Below, piece by piece: positions 1 to 12,457 of a DNA stretch of 64,000 bases. Origin of the DNA: Annona cherimola (Eukaryota > Streptophyta > Magnoliopsida > Magnoliales > Annonaceae). Position 1 is the stretch's first letter, and the number at the start of each line of letters is the position of its first letter. The translations under genes were made by a program, and so were the position numbers. The DNA lies in the NCBI GenBank assembly GCA_030490835.1, contig CM059977.1:13673399-13737398 (forward strand), given 5' to 3'. The notes under the pieces are model-generated. The model worked only from the letters and a program-made list of their open reading frames with translations. It was not told the origin of the DNA and ran no database searches.

Positions 1-214
1 TCTTTGGCTGTGGAATGGATTTTCATCCTTTTCCTGTGTGAACTGTAACTCCTTACAATATATTTTGTGCTTGTTCTTTCTGCATTCTAGAGGCTTGTGT
101 TCATGTTTAAAATAGAGTTCTCTTGTATATTACACTGATATCTGTGTTTCACCTAGTTGAGACATGATCTTTTGCATGCAAGGTTTGTGCTGATCAGGTC
201 TGCTTCTACTGCAG

Positions 215-3200
215 CAACTAGTTATCTATGAGACATCTGCATCAGAACTGGATATAATTCGGGATATTTCCCGTACATTCCCTTCCCATGTTTTCTTTCA
301 GCAAAGACATGGACCTGGTCAAAGGTCACTATACAATGTTTTGAAGGCATACTCTGTCTTTGATAGAGATGTGGGATATGTTCAGGTTTGGATCTAATAC
401 ACCTCAATCCTTGTCAGCGTGGGGCACAAATTATGCACTATATCTTTTTCATAGGGCATCATTTAACATATTGTACAATACAGGGAATGGGGTTTTTAGC
501 TGGATTGTTGCTTCTCTACATGAGCGAAGAAGATGCATTTTGGTTGTTGGTTGCGCTGTTGAAGGGTGCCATTCACGAACCAATGGAAGGACTGTATCAG
601 GTAATGCAGTGTCCTTTCAGATGATTGTTAGCAATTTCCATCATTTCTGAAGTGGATTTAGTTCGTGCTCTATGAGTTTCCAAATGCAAATTTCCTAGAC
701 AATTGTATAAAATGTACGTTATCCATTTTATTAGACAATTTGAGTTTTAATAACCGAGTTCTCTCTCCATGGGTCGAAAATGGTCATTTTGTCAGATACA
801 ATGATGAAGCTATGTGGTCAACCCAAAGGGTCTTGATTATGTGGTTAATCTAAGGGATCTCGATTAGTAAGATCAGCTAGCTTCTGTTCAGCCATAACTG
901 GGTCAACATTTCCTGGCTGATAGTTTGCTATTCAATGTTGGATATCCCTTCCAGGTCTCATATATTCAATTTTCTTATCCATGCCGGATCATTCTTCATC
1001 TTCCTTGGCGAAAATTAATCATTTTGATTAGCGAAGAAATCAGAATTGGTGAGGCGTAACCCATGGCCGTTCATCAGCTGGAGCCAAGTGCATTTTTGAA
1101 TGAGCTCAATGCAAATGTTTTAAGATAAGAAGCAAAAATGAAGTGTGGAACGTATAGATACACGTATAAAAGCCTGTCATTACTTACTTCCAATGCACCA
1201 TTCATGAGCTTTTATTTTTATAATCTTCACTGGCCATCGTGTGAAGAGTGAGTTGCTCCATTTACTACATGCTATGAGAATTTTGGGTTATTTCATGTTG
1301 CTTCCTTATTCAACACTCCTAGTGGCTGACCAATCAAAAAAAAAAAAAAAAAAACTGCTATTGGCTGGATTGTGAGTCATTTCCATATCATTAGGAAGCT
1401 TAATTATGTTTATTATTTCACACTTTCCTTTTTTGATTTTCATTTTTACAAAGTTATGCTTGTTGAGTAGGTTGGATTGCCACTTGTGCAACAGTACCTC
1501 TCTATTTTTGAGCAGTTAGTGAAAGAGCATTTACCGAAGTTGGGAGACCATTTTACCCAAGAAACAATTAATCCAAGCATGTACGCAAGTCAGTGGTTCA
1601 TAACTGTGTTCTCGTACTCTTTTCCTTTCCCTTTGGCTCTTCGGATCTGGGATGTCTTTCTTTATGAGGTATCTAAATGTTCATCTTTCTTATTGTTTTT
1701 GTGCTGTGACTCATCTTGTGCAGTACTAACAGGGAACTATAATTCTACAAATATTATAGTTAATGAAACTGTTGCATTTGTAGTTTTGGCTTTTGGGTTA
1801 TTTGAAATCAATTTTTAACAAAATGCTAAAATTGTCCTGGAATGCTCTTTGAGTTCAAAGGATGGAAGGTAAGCTTCACATGCATTATATTCGGATCTTA
1901 AGAGATTTGAAGAGTCATTGATCATAATCAGCATCATTTTCAGTTCACACGTGAAAAGAGTGTAATTTATATTAAAAAAATCTTCCTGATTCTTTTGAAA
2001 TTCCTATCACTTTTTTCTTGCGGCCACTTTATGTTTTGGAATGATTGTTTGAAAATTTTGTAAAATTGTTAGTCTAATATGATAGGGGTCATTCTGGTAA
2101 GTCTTGGTATTTAACATATTTTTTTGAGGATCATACTAAGTTGCTGACCATTATGCAGGGTGTTATAATTGTCTTTCAAGTTGGATTGGCCTTGCTAACA
2201 TATTGCCAGGATGATTTGGTAACTCTCTTATTTTATTATGTAAAATCTGAAATCTGTTGAACTTTATGCAGTTTCTATAATCCAAGACTTTCATATTGGT
2301 CACCAGGTAAAATTACCCTTCGAGAACCTTGTACATGCATTGCGAAACTTCCCTGAAGATGCAACGAATCCAGATACTTTGTTACCATTGGCCTATTCTA
2401 TCAAGGTTTTCTTCTATCCTAATAATTCTTATTATTCGATACTACTCTTCTTCTATGTAACTGGTTGCATAGAAGTTGTTTCCATTAACTGTCTGGATGG
2501 GGCTCTCAATGATGATGGAACTAAAATCAAACCAGTCACATTGTTTAACATAATTACTTTTTATCTTGATACTAAAGATCTTTTTTATTTGAGTTTTGGG
2601 CAGGTCCTACTTAAAAATATATATTCATGTATTAATTATGGAAGACACTCATATCCTTTTATAAATGAGAAATGTTTCTATTAGTCTGGGCTAAGCAGAT
2701 GTTTCGCTTAGTCAACCTCAAAAAACCCATTTAAAATATTTTTTTATCTTTATTTTTTTTCATGCACTTGTTTATCTAAATGTATTTAATATGTAAATCA
2801 AGTTTTACCATTTTTGATATGTGCACATATTTTTTTGAGATTTTTAAATATCTCTCTATGTTTAAAAACCTCAAAAAAATATATACACAAATTCAAAAAT
2901 GGTAAAACTTAATTTATATGTTAAATACACTTATATAAACAAGTGTATGAAGGAAAAAGTAAAAAAAAAAAAAAAAGCTTTTAGGCTAAGTGAGACATTT
3001 GTTTAGCCCAAACGAACAAGGTTGTTCTTTTTATAAATACATCAGAATGTTACAATAATTTTATGATATCATTTCTTTACGTAGGAAGAATGTTTTAGAC
3101 AGTTTAGTTGTTGTATGTAAATCAAATTATTTTATTATATTGATTTTACACTAAACAAATGGGGCCCATGTATTTGATTTAAGTGGAAATGAAACTTGTT

Positions 3201-3865
3201 GACCTAGTTAAAAAAATGATTCCAAACGTAATGGTCAGAATGAATTTTACTTTCAATATCACTTATGACCCTATTTTAAGCCGTTAGTTGAAATCATATT
3301 CGGTTACATAGAAGCGGACCCTTATTCAATATTCACTGTTAAGACGTGCTCCAACTCGGAAAGTCTTTTCTGCCACGTGTGTGGGTGTGACTTTTCAATT
3401 CATCAATTTCCATCTCTTGGCATAGGGAAAAACACGATGCATGTTATCATTTTTGGTTTATTGATGTGGACTTCCATCCTAATGATGCTGTTAATGTCAT
3501 GCCTATTAGGGGTCATTAGCATAACTCAGATTTCCTGGGTTGCTCTGGATGAGGTGGATACTTCTTCAGTAACCGAATCTGCATGTTGGATGCATTTAGA
3601 TCAACTATAGCATTGCATTTCCTTTTGGTAACAGTAGTCAAGCATTGCATTGCCTCTTGGCAACAGTAGTCAATTTTTTGACATTTTATCTTTAATTATT
3701 TTTTCAAAGGTGTCAAAAAGATTGGATGAACTCCACCAGGAACATGTAAAGAAGAACAAGGAGTTGCCAGAATCGACCAGCAAGCAGGGCATTAAACAAA
3801 AGAGCCACTGTGAAAGCAGTGGTGGTGAATGTGTGTCTATGACATCATCCTGTAGGTCAGTGTGA
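215..3865 (+). CDS. TBC-domain Rab GTPase-activating protein, 3' part (six exons, 5' end missing)
   Basis: Encodes the C-terminal 266 residues of a TBC (Tre-2/Bub2/Cdc16) RabGAP, which speeds GTP hydrolysis by Rab GTPases in membrane traffic. Exons read by frame and GT/AG borders: 215-385, 484-600, 1471-1668, 2159-2218, 2307-2405, 3710-3865; every intron is phase 0. Both catalytic fingers are visible: arginine in IIRDISRTFP and glutamine in YVQGMGF, the Gln codon being the last of the first visible exon. Later blocks include EEDAFWLLVALLKGA, NPSMYASQWFITVFSY, LALRIWDVF, GLALLTYCQDDL and FPEDATNPDTLLPLAYSIK, followed by a lysine-rich tail ending at a stop. From memory the order and wording match plant PAM1-like RabGAPs. 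The N-terminus lies outside the window. Intron 5 holds a foldback element at 2684-3013. Confidence 0.93.
2684..3013. repeat. Foldback MITE, family A copy 1 (in RabGAP intron 5)
   Basis: The ends are inverted repeats (GGGCTAAG..ATGTTTCGCTTAG on the left; CTAAGTGAGACATTTG..TTAGCCC on the right). Inside, two arms carrying TTTTACCATTTTTGA and CAAAAATGGTAAAA pair around an AT-rich centre. The same arms and ends occur at 41513-41866 and 48658-49056. This copy lacks the outer GATCCTGTTAGCC part and shows no clear target duplication. Confidence 0.75.
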
Positions 3866-4207
3866 ATTCTTCAGCTCATCACGCCTTCCATTTCATAGTT
3901 TTAATGAAATGGCTGGTGGAGGACCTGAAAAACCGATGGCGTCCATTTCCCATACACACAGTAATATGGCTGTCATCATCCAATCATAGTAACTTTAGGT
4001 TGCTTCTAATGCCTGGTGTCTAACAATATTCTTCTACAATAGGCGGGGTCTCCTGGGCCCTACAGAGCAACCTGAACATGTATTGTCCTCTAGTTTTTGA
4101 ATCCTACATGCATGTAAAACAACTTTTATCTGTGCCATAGCATTTTGCAGTATGGTAAAATGGCCAATTGCTCATGACCAATTGGATTCGTGAATGTTAA
4201 ATCTGTA

Positions 4208-4465
4208 TTTTTGTTTATGAGTATGTTTGGAAAGTGATAAAACTTTCGTATGAAAAGTTGTTGAATTGATAAAAAATAATATGATATAATAAGGTTAATA
4301 ATGAGAAATAAAGAGAATAAAGTTAGTTTTATGAGTAGTAGTGTAGAGGTGATTGAAAAGTAAGGTAGTTGTATAAGAATACACAAAAAAATAATTAAAA
4401 AGTAAAGTAGTTGTGGAGAGTAAAAAGTTTTATATTGAAAAGTTCTACTTGGAAACAAGTATGCC
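4208..4465 (+). repeat. AT-rich dispersed MITE-like repeat, family B
   Basis: An AT-rich block starting near GTTTGGAAAGTGATAAAAC and ending near TTGAAAAGTTCTACTTGG. By eye it matches 26432-26690 in the same orientation and 59262-59525 in reverse; shared words are TGATTGAAAA, GTAGTTGT and GTATAAGAA. Weaker relatives lie near 8330-8560, 39680-39850 and 50505-50705. The TTTGG..GTGATAAAA edges resemble common plant non-autonomous elements; superfamily not established. Confidence 0.55.
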
Positions 4466-4943
4466 TTATGTTTTTTTTTTTTGGTATTTCCTGTGTAAAC
4501 ATCCGAATGCTGATTGTTGGGGGTGTAAAATCCATCGGTTTGGTATCAGAATCATATTTTTTCAAAATAAAAAAAAAACTTTGTATTGAAGGATCTTTTC
4601 TTGAAAATTTCCACCCTTCTGCTGGTGTTAATAGTGTGGGTTAATTTTATGTCATAGATTTTAGTTATCTTCAAATATGTGGCTTATTTTAATTAAAGCC
4701 ATGGATGCTATTAGTACAGATGCCTAGGTGAATATATGAAGTAATTTATTTATAATAAAAATATTTTTATTGGTCACTTTTCTGATTGATTCATAGATTT
4801 GTAATGTTTCAAAGACTTTGAAAACATTCTTCTTTTGCTTCTTGTTCGTGCTTAAAACGATTAAGGTAAAGAGCTATTATGTTTATCTGCATAATATTAT
4901 GCTAAGTATTGTACAAATTGGAGAATGTTTCAATACACCAATG

Positions 4944-5252
4944 CATCAGGGTGCAAAACTACGTTTTTTTATATAATTTTTGAAATTTTTTATTAGATTG
5001 TTAATATAGTTGTATTTAATTTATAAGTCAAATTTTACCATATTTGTATATATGTATATATATTTTTATTTTTTTTTAAAAGGGGTACTTTAGCCACTTT
5101 TAAGTGACTAAAATATACTTGGTTTTTAAAAAAATCAAGAAAATATATTTATATATCTTCAAAAATGGTAAAATTTAAATACATATAGGTTAACAATCTT
5201 ATAAAAAAAATTCAAAAAATATATTAAAAAATGAGATTTTGCACCTTGATGA
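4944..5252. repeat. Foldback element with CATCAGGGTGCAAAA ends, family D
   Basis: Left end CATCAGGGTGCAAAA pairs with right end TTTTGCACCTTGATG. Internal arms TTTTACCATATTTGTA and AAAAATGGTAAAATTT are also inverted. A second CATCAGGGTGCA lies just outside at 5266-5277. The internal arms echo family A (TTTTACCATTTTT), so the two families may share a centre. No transposase is coded. Confidence 0.6.
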
Positions 5253-8200
5253 ATTGGAATTTCACCATCAGGGTGCATTAAAACATTCTTCGCACAAATC
5301 TGATTGAAATTCAGATGGATTGGTTAAGGCTGCAATGTAGTCCAATTCTAATTGTAATGGGTTTGTTTTGATCGTTGAATCATAAGTCTTTCAATTCAAC
5401 CCAACTCTGAGGGAAATTAGGTTGGGTTAGGATTGCCCCAGCCGAATGTGCACATATTGACCACTTGAAGATGGAACATAGAACTTGGAAGAGTACTAGC
5501 AGCACTGTGCTTGCGGTGGGTCATCAGTCGAATATGTTGCCTTTCAAGTGCGGTAGCGGATATAGGTTTAAAATTAGGCACGCGTAGAAAGGTCATGTCA
5601 CGGCATTGGTGGTTGGCGCAACACAGAAATTTCGTGGATTATTTCTCTATTTTCTTTGTAAAGCAATCCAACCTCTTGGGGTGGGCGGCGTAAGGGGGAG
5701 ATTGGAGAATGATTCCCCAATCTCCCGGAATTTCCTATATTATATATTTATATCTAGCCTATGCGTCAATGGCTTGAAGAATCCTTGAAAGCACAAGCAA
5801 AGAAAACCACCATTCTTTCCTCCAATCCAGATGCTTTGTATGGACACCTTTCCTTTTTTAGGTGTCTACATGCGCAGCCACTAATCTTTGTTCCCTCCCC
5901 ACACAAATTAGAAGTATTTCCCAGCTCTTTTTGATCTTTTTCACTCATTGTTCTGGCCATGCATACCAGCATATATGCTGCTGACGTCTCTCTGTCTCTC
6001 TCACTTTTCTGATTATGGATCCCAAAAAAAGTTTGATCTCTAACAATCCAAAAACTCGTCAAGGATGGTTTACGAATCTTTCCCTTCATTTCTCTTTCCA
6101 ATAATGCACATAAAGTGAGAGCCAGTGGTTGCTTTTCTTGTCGTTTGTGGGTCGTGTTGTCCAGCACTCCAGCTCAGGAACCATGGGGCACTGACGTGTC
6201 GTTCTCATCTACGAATCTAGCACGCTTAATCTGGACTTATATCCCTAATCCAGATATGGTGGGCCATGCCTCAACCTTAAACATTCTATAGACTAGTGGG
6301 CGGGCCGCTGTCCATGACTCACTCGCCATCTTCAATACCCTCCTCCTGCGTATGGATTAGTGGACGGTTAAAAAATCTCCCTGCATTTTACATCGGTACG
6401 CATGTATCTCGTCTCCATCAAAGCGGCGGCTGGTAAATAAAGAACGAGAATACTTTCACTTTTCGTTGATTATTATTATTGTGTTTGGAGTTTGGACCAT
6501 TTAAAACATTTAAATGTAAGTGGTAGGTGGATATGATTAACATCTGCCTTTGCATTGCCCCTCCTAAATTTGTTTGAAAAGTTGAAAATATCATTAATTT
6601 TTTTTCAAAAAAAAAAAAAGCATTCGGCCGTACGTGCGGCAGCGTGTAAAGTTCTCGTCACCTCAGTGCATGACCATCACCACCAGTGCCCTGTTTTTGT
6701 CTTCTACCGTTCGATGGAAGTTTTTTGTCCCTTTTCATTGTGGTGCGAAATTTATAACCCTAATTTATAATGCTGCATAGTTTGCCTGCGTGGTCCAGAC
6801 TCGGTATCGTTGATTGTCAAGGCACGTGGGATTCATGTGGCGAACTTGTAGATCTACACCATTCAATTTCAAAATCCAAAGCCCATCCAAAAGATATTAT
6901 AATATACAACCGTAGACGCACAATAATAACGACATAATTATAGCATAAAGTACGAGCCACTTCAATAAGCTTCGGAGGCAGGGTTCCAAATCCACTGCAT
7001 AAAAAATGAACGGTGGAGAAATGACCGGGTAGACCATCTGCAGAAGGCTCGCGTACAACTCCTGCCTCGGCTTCGTGTCGGGTTTCCAATGCCGGCTGAA
7101 CCGCTGAAGCTGGAATTCATCCAAATTTCCAAACATAAAACAGATTGGCCGCCAACAACAATCCACTCCAATGACTAATCAAACATCCACGGCCTCTAAT
7201 CACTGGGCATTTGTTGCCGCCTCACCATTATTCTCTATATTCCAATCTGTACCGTTCATCCGACAGGAAAAATCTAAAACATGGGAAAAAAATAGAATTA
7301 AAAAAAGTTTTTTTATATTTGGGTTAGCAAGACTCTGGAAGTTTGGGTAGCGTACTGTTTCTACGCCAGCTAAGATGAGAGAGCCAGGTTAAAGCCGGGA
7401 TGGTCCAAGGCCACATCGTCGTATCTGCGTGAAAGCGCCGCGAGGCGAGAACCACATTTCCTAGTTGCGTGGTCCGCAGGACTTCCCCGTTCAGATAAAC
7501 TACGCTACCCTTTTTGGCTGCTCGTGACACGCGCACTCACGACTCGCCCTCCTCGCCTCCCCGACCCAAATCTGCTCTTCTTTCATTTTCTATCCAAAAC
7601 GGGGTCCATTAAATCGGTGATCTGGAGTTTCCCAAGATTTCCAACCACCAACGTAGGCACTTCGACAAAGATTTACAAGATTTTATTTGTCATAAAAATT
7701 TATTTGTCAGTTTTTATACTATGAACCATCTACCCAATTTGAAGAGCGGATTGGATTTGCTGTGAACAAGGCGAAATACTCGCGCATGTGGTTGCACCAC
7801 GTCGAGGCTTCACGTGGACTCTGCGACGCGGACGCTAGAAGTCTAGAACCCACCGCGAATCTGCAAACTGAAATGACGGTAATGCGCCCAACACGAAAGA
7901 TGTGGCGTGGAGCGAACCTTGAGGCACGCGGATTTAGGTCGCCGACTGGCCTCGAAGAATGCTCCCAGGATCACGTGCCCAGGTCAAATTAATCTTGACC
8001 GTCCACGAGGATGGCTATGGGCTTAGCTGCGGCAATCCCGTTCCCGATTAAGCTGTGAAAAAACGATGGCCCAATTTCAATTGATGTAGGTGGCAAGCAA
8101 ATTTTCTCGTCTTTTCTTATGCATTTTTTAAAAATGATTTATAGTTTAATTGTCTAATTAGTCTGTTTTTTATTTAAATTATTTTCTCATATAATTATCA

Positions 8201-9109
8201 TTTTTATTTTAATTTTACTCTTTGGATAACATCACTTTTAGAATTCTTAAAAAGATTTTCTTCCTAACCTCCTTAGGTCCAGATATCCATGTAAAGGTGC
8301 CAATATTTGGGTGAGGTTTTAAAATATGAATTTTGGTGAAATTTGATAATGATGTTAGAAGTGGTGAAAAAAATGTTTTTAAAAATATGAATGATACAAT
8401 ATGATTGGTATAAATTTAGAATAAATAGGATGATGATGGAAAGAAAAATAATTGAAGTATAATGATAAAGTTGAAAAAAATAAAATTATAAAATAGTTAA
8501 TATATCAAATTATTTAGTAAAAAAATACACCAGAGAAATGTATAAAAACTTTCAGTATAAATTAATCAACATGCCTTGGCCTGAATGGCGCCACGTCTAC
8601 AACACAAAAGGGGAACGTTTTCATATTCTAGCGGCTTACATTATGTTACTAGCTAGTTCAGAATGTGTATGGATGAAAAGTTTTCTATGTAAATTTTTCT
8701 AAATTGATAGAAATAATTTAATATGACAGAGATAATAATGAAGAATAAAAAATTAAAGTTAAAATAGATAAAATAATTATATATAAATAATTAAAAATAA
8801 GATAATTATATAATGAAAAAATCATTTCATTGCGGCGGGGCTGGGAAAAAAAATTCCCATGATGGAATTTTTACGAACAACTTTTCGTAGTTCTTGCCTA
8901 ATGATGCAAAAATCTTTCACGTTTCCTAAATAATATACATTGGGAATTGGGCTGGTTTGTTTACGTAAAGCCCGCGGCTCAAGTGTGAGGCTGTAAGCGT
9001 CCGTGAGAGCATGGAATGATGAAAAGCATTGCCGTCCGTAACTGCATCTATCCTGGGCAAGACTGCTATTTTCGAGGGAGACTAAGGGTACTTTCGGTAA
9101 CATATCTCC

Positions 9110-9116
9110 TATAAAA
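9110..9116 (+). promoter_or_regulatory. Probable TATA box of the SAMDC gene
   Basis: TATAAAA in the context CTCCTATAAAACGGC lies about 1.2 kb upstream of the uORFs. It is followed by a pyrimidine-rich stretch of the kind seen in plant 5' leaders. The transcription start should fall about 30 bases downstream. Distance to the uORF exon is accounted for by a leader intron ending at the acceptor TTTCCAG just before 10312. Confidence 0.5.
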
Positions 9117-9139
9117 CGGCATCTCGTCCACCATGCTAG

Positions 9140-10311
9140 CGTCTCCTATCTGTGTTCCGGCACTCGAATTGTTGCCTTTGCTTCCGTGCCCCTCTTTTTA
9201 GGGTTTCTGGTTTTTCCCTACGGGCTGTGTGAACGGTCGAAGGTTTTCCGCATCGTATTTTTGCAAAGGATTTACTCATTCTCCATCGTGGTTGTATCTT
9301 TGTAAGTTCTACGCTCTCCGATATCCGCTTTGAATCTTCTTTCATCTCTTACGCGGTTATTATTTATTATTGCTTTGAAGTTCTCGATTTTCAGGTTTCG
9401 ATTGATGTATGGTGTTTGAGGAAGTTTGTAGGATTTTATCTTCACCAGTATATAGATCTTTTTATTACTTCCATTGTTTTGAGTTTTGTGTGGTTCAAGT
9501 TGATCTTCCGTGTAGGATTTTTATCTTAGACTACTATCGTTTTCATCCCATTGCCGTTTGCGATTGAGCCATATTTTTTCGCTCTTACCATGTACGAAAG
9601 ACTCTTTATTGGGCGTCATCCATTACTTTTTTTCTTGTTGTTTTTTATTCCTTCTCTGTTTAAGAAAAATATGGTTGGCATGGTTTTCTTAATTTTAATT
9701 TATTAAAGCTTGCTTTGTTATTTTTCGGAAGTTGCAACTTTGTGCCGTAGTTATAGGTTATTTTGTCATCGGTCATCATCATCATCGTTGGCTAAGATTT
9801 TTCCAAACGAATAGAGAGCTGTATTCAAGATTCTGTTGTATTGAAGCATAGCACCATCCATCCTATTGACTGGCAGTTGCTTGTTTTATTTTAATTTGTG
9901 TGCTCATGGATTTTTTTCATGAATATCAAAGATCTTTTTTGGGACGAAATTGCAGTTTATTTAGCACGCAATGGTCTATCAAATTTTTTTCTAAACGTGA
10001 AAATGATATAAATAAAAAGAAATCATGGTGGCCTCCAATTCTTGATCTAAATACTATGAAGAAAAAGGACTTATTTGAAAATCCTTTTCCGAATTTTTTT
10101 TCCCTCTGCAAATTGCTTCTGATAATTCGTTGTGAAAGAATTGGATGGCTATACATTGAACTTAGTTTCAGGTCGCTTTGGCCTAGGATCGCATGGATGT
10201 TATGGTTTTTTTTTTTTTAGTTATCCTTTTTACGAGGATGCTGTAAATGACACTTTAATGCTTTAATCTTGTTGTTGGTTTTGATTCATGATTTCTGTTT
10301 ATGGTTTCCAG
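9140..10311 (+). other. SAMDC 5' leader: first untranslated exon(s) and leader intron
   Basis: T-rich, coding-free DNA between the TATA box and the uORF exon. A consensus donor (TTTGTAAGT) lies at about 9300-9307 and another candidate splice pair lies near 9395; the acceptor is at 10310-10311. Plant SAMDC genes typically have leader introns upstream of the uORFs, which fits. The exact first-exon border cannot be fixed from sequence alone. Confidence 0.5.
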
Positions 10312-10321
10312 GGAAGGCTGA

Positions 10322-10330
10322 ATGATCTAA
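10322..10330 (+). CDS. Tiny uORF of SAMDC leader (ATG ATC TAA)
   Basis: A two-codon upstream ORF (Met-Ile-stop) whose last base, A at 10330, is also the first base of the small-uORF ATG. This one-base overlap of tiny and small uORFs is the arrangement known in plant SAMDC mRNAs. There the tiny uORF lets ribosomes reinitiate past the repressive small uORF when polyamines are low. Confidence 0.85.
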   Translation: MI

Positions 10331-11003
10331 TGGAGACAAAAGGAGGCAAGAAGTCTAGCAGTAGTAAATGTTTATATTATGATGCTCCTCTAGGCTACAG
10401 CATTGAATACGTTCGACCTCACGGTGGCATCAAGAAGTTCCATTCTGCTGCTTACTCCAACGTAAGTAATTTAGCTTACTGTTAATTTTTTTTTTGTGAA
10501 TAAATATGATCTTTTTAACTGTAACATTTCTTGGGCCTAAATATTTTGACATTGTAGGAGTGCAGTACTCGAGGGCGTTTACTCAAAACTCAATACTTTA
10601 TGATCGTTCTTGAGATTACTGACTGCCCAGTTTTGGTTGTATCTAGCAATACCCATGTGTCTATCAATTGACCATACCCTTTTGGAGAAGGGTTGTGTAG
10701 CCAAACAATATCTTTTATCAAGGCGCATGTGCAACTTGCTGGTGCCAAATTTTGTTGAGATAAAACAGAAATTTTGATTGCGTCTTTTTCCATTAGCCTG
10801 GTCAGAGAGAATGAACGAAATAGAGCCATTGAAAAGGAAAAAGACTGTGCCATTAGTTTGGGCAAGGAAGAATGATCAATATGGATTTTTCGTCAATTCT
10901 GATTTGTCTAATCATCTTTATTAACATTTCTTGACTATGCTAATTTTTCTCCCCCTTTTTCCTGTCTGTTTTGGTTTTGCAGTGTGTCCGGAAGCCATCC
11001 TGA
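10330..11003 (+). CDS. Small uORF of SAMDC leader: polyamine-responsive 50-aa attenuator peptide (spliced)
   Basis: Two exons, 10330-10461 and 10983-11003, give a 50-residue peptide starting METKGGKKSSSS, with the core APLGYSIEYVRPHGGIKKF and the end CVRKPS-stop. This matches the highly conserved plant SAMDC small uORF peptide as I know it, including the intron between SAAYSN and CVRKPS. In plants this peptide represses translation of the downstream enzyme when spermidine and spermine are abundant. Its stop is 137 bases before the main ATG, leaving room for reinitiation. Confidence 0.95.
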
Positions 11004-11140
11004 CGCCCCTAATAAGAAATCGTCCCTGAAAGTGCTCTATTAATCTACATAGCTAACTATAGATTTGTTTCCTTAGTTCTTCCTCTTCTTTCAATCTTCA
11101 TCTGCTCTTGGCCGTTTGTTCTTCTTTCTGCTAAAGCCAG

Positions 11141-12250
11141 ATGGCCTCTCCCATGTCTGCGATTGGATTTGAGGGCTATGAAAAGAGGCTTGAAATCTCA
11201 TTCTTTGAGCCATCTGTTTTTGCTGATCCTCAGGGCAGGGGCCTCAGATCACTCTCTAAATCCCAACTTGATGAGATTCTGAAGCCAGCTGAGTGCACTA
11301 TAGTGTCTTCCCTGTCCAATGATTTTCTAGACTCTTATGTTTTGTCTGAGTCCAGCCTATTTGTTTATCCCTACAAAGTCATCATCAAGACCTGTGGCAC
11401 AACAAAACTGCTGCTTTCAATCCCACCAATCCTGGATATGGCCAAAGCTTTGTCTCTCGTTGTGAAGGCTGTTAGATACACTAGGGGAAGCTTCATATTC
11501 CCAGGTGCTCAGCCATTTCCTCATCGCGGTTTCTTGGAAGAGGTTACCATCCTAGACAGCTACTTTGGCAAACTTGGGGCTGGAAGTAAGGCATATTTGA
11601 TGGGTGGCCTTGTCAAGTCCCAGCAGTGGCATGTGTATTCTGCTTGTGCAGTATCATCTGGGAGTAACGTTGACGGGACACTTTGCACTCTGGAGATGTG
11701 CATGACAGGCCTGGACAGGAAGCGGGCTTCAGTCTTTTACAAGACTGAAGCAAGCTCGGCAGCTCAGATGACCAACCTCTCCGGCATAAGGAAGATCCTG
11801 CCTGATTCTGAGATATGTGATTTCGAGTTTGATCCATGTGGATATTCTATGAATGGTATTGAAGGAGCTGCCATTTCTACCATTCATGTGACCCCTGAAG
11901 ATGGTTTTAGCTATGCCAGCTTTGAAGCTGCAGGTTATGATGCGAATGTTGTTAACCTCGGGCAGTTAATTGAGAGGGTGTTGACCTGTTTCCAGCCTGC
12001 CGATTTCTCTGTTGCAATACACGCGGATGTGGCTAATGGCATAGAGCTTGAATGGGCAGGAGTGGACGTGGGTGAACTGACTGGATATGCTGGTGGGGAG
12101 AGGAGCATTCAATTATTCGGAGAGGGCGGGTGCATGGTCTACCAGAGTTTCAAAGCTGCTGACTGTACTTCTCCAAAGTCTATCCTCAAGTGCTGGGAAG
12201 AAGATGAAGAGGAAGAAACTACAATTAAGCATTTTCCTAGTTTCCTTTGA
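11141..12250 (+). CDS. SAMDC: S-adenosylmethionine decarboxylase proenzyme
   Basis: Makes decarboxylated S-adenosylmethionine, the aminopropyl donor for spermidine and spermine, in the cytosol. It is 369 residues in a single exon, as usual for plant SAMDC. The proenzyme self-cleavage site is in [14 protein letters not shown]: cleavage between Glu70 and Ser71 turns Ser71 into the pyruvoyl cofactor. Cys85 (KTCGTT) and Ser236/His249 ([16 protein letters not shown]) fit the known catalytic and processing residues. The PEST-like stretch [12 protein letters not shown], known for rapid turnover, follows. The start is the first ATG after the uORF stop and gives the expected [19 protein letters not shown]. 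Translation is probably controlled by the two leader uORFs. The acidic tail [10 protein letters not shown] is ordinary. The gene looks intact. Confidence 0.98.
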   Translation: MASPMSAIGFEGYEKRLEISFFEPSVFADPQGRGLRSLSKSQLDEILKPAECTIVSSLSNDFLDSYVLSESSLFVYPYKVIIKTCGTTKLLLSIPPILDMAKALSLVVKAVRYTRGSFIFPGAQPFPHRGFLEEVTILDSYFGKLGAGSKAYLMGGLVKSQQWHVYSACAVSSGSNVDGTLCTLEMCMTGLDRKRASVFYKTEASSAAQMTNLSGIRKILPDSEICDFEFDPCGYSMNGIEGAAISTIHVTPEDGFSYASFEAAGYDANVVNLGQLIERVLTCFQPADFSVAIHADVANGIELEWAGVDVGELTGYAGGERSIQLFGEGGCMVYQSFKAADCTSPKSILKCWEEDEEEETTIKHFPSFL

Positions 12251-12457
12251 ATATGTTATTTTATTGCGTGTCGATTTTTGTTTCTGGAGTTTATTATTTC
12301 CTATCCTTGTGGTCCGTGTCGATGAATAAGGCGTGATTCTCACGTACGTGGTTGTTTTTGCGACTTTCAGGTTCAGAAATGTCAGTTTTGTTTTTGTCTA
12401 GTTATTTCTACTTACCCTTGATGCTCGTTTCTCCCGTGATGTCTTGAATATCTACAT

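Larger units (their letters stand above)
3866..9109. other. Intergenic region between RabGAP and SAMDC genes
   Basis: I find no convincing gene here. It holds the RabGAP 3' UTR, the AT-rich MITE-like repeat at 4208-4465, the foldback at 4944-5252, and two further AT-rich tracts (about 8330-8560 and 8640-8830) that resemble the 4208-4465 repeat. Open frames at 5766-6167, 7762-7992 and 8822-9103 have no recognisable domain and are treated as chance. Base composition rises in GC around 6.6-8.1 kb without a clear coding signal. Confidence 0.6.

Noticed and set aside
5766..6167. 133-codon - strand frame
   Set aside because: No recognisable domain or splice context, and atypical composition; most likely chance.
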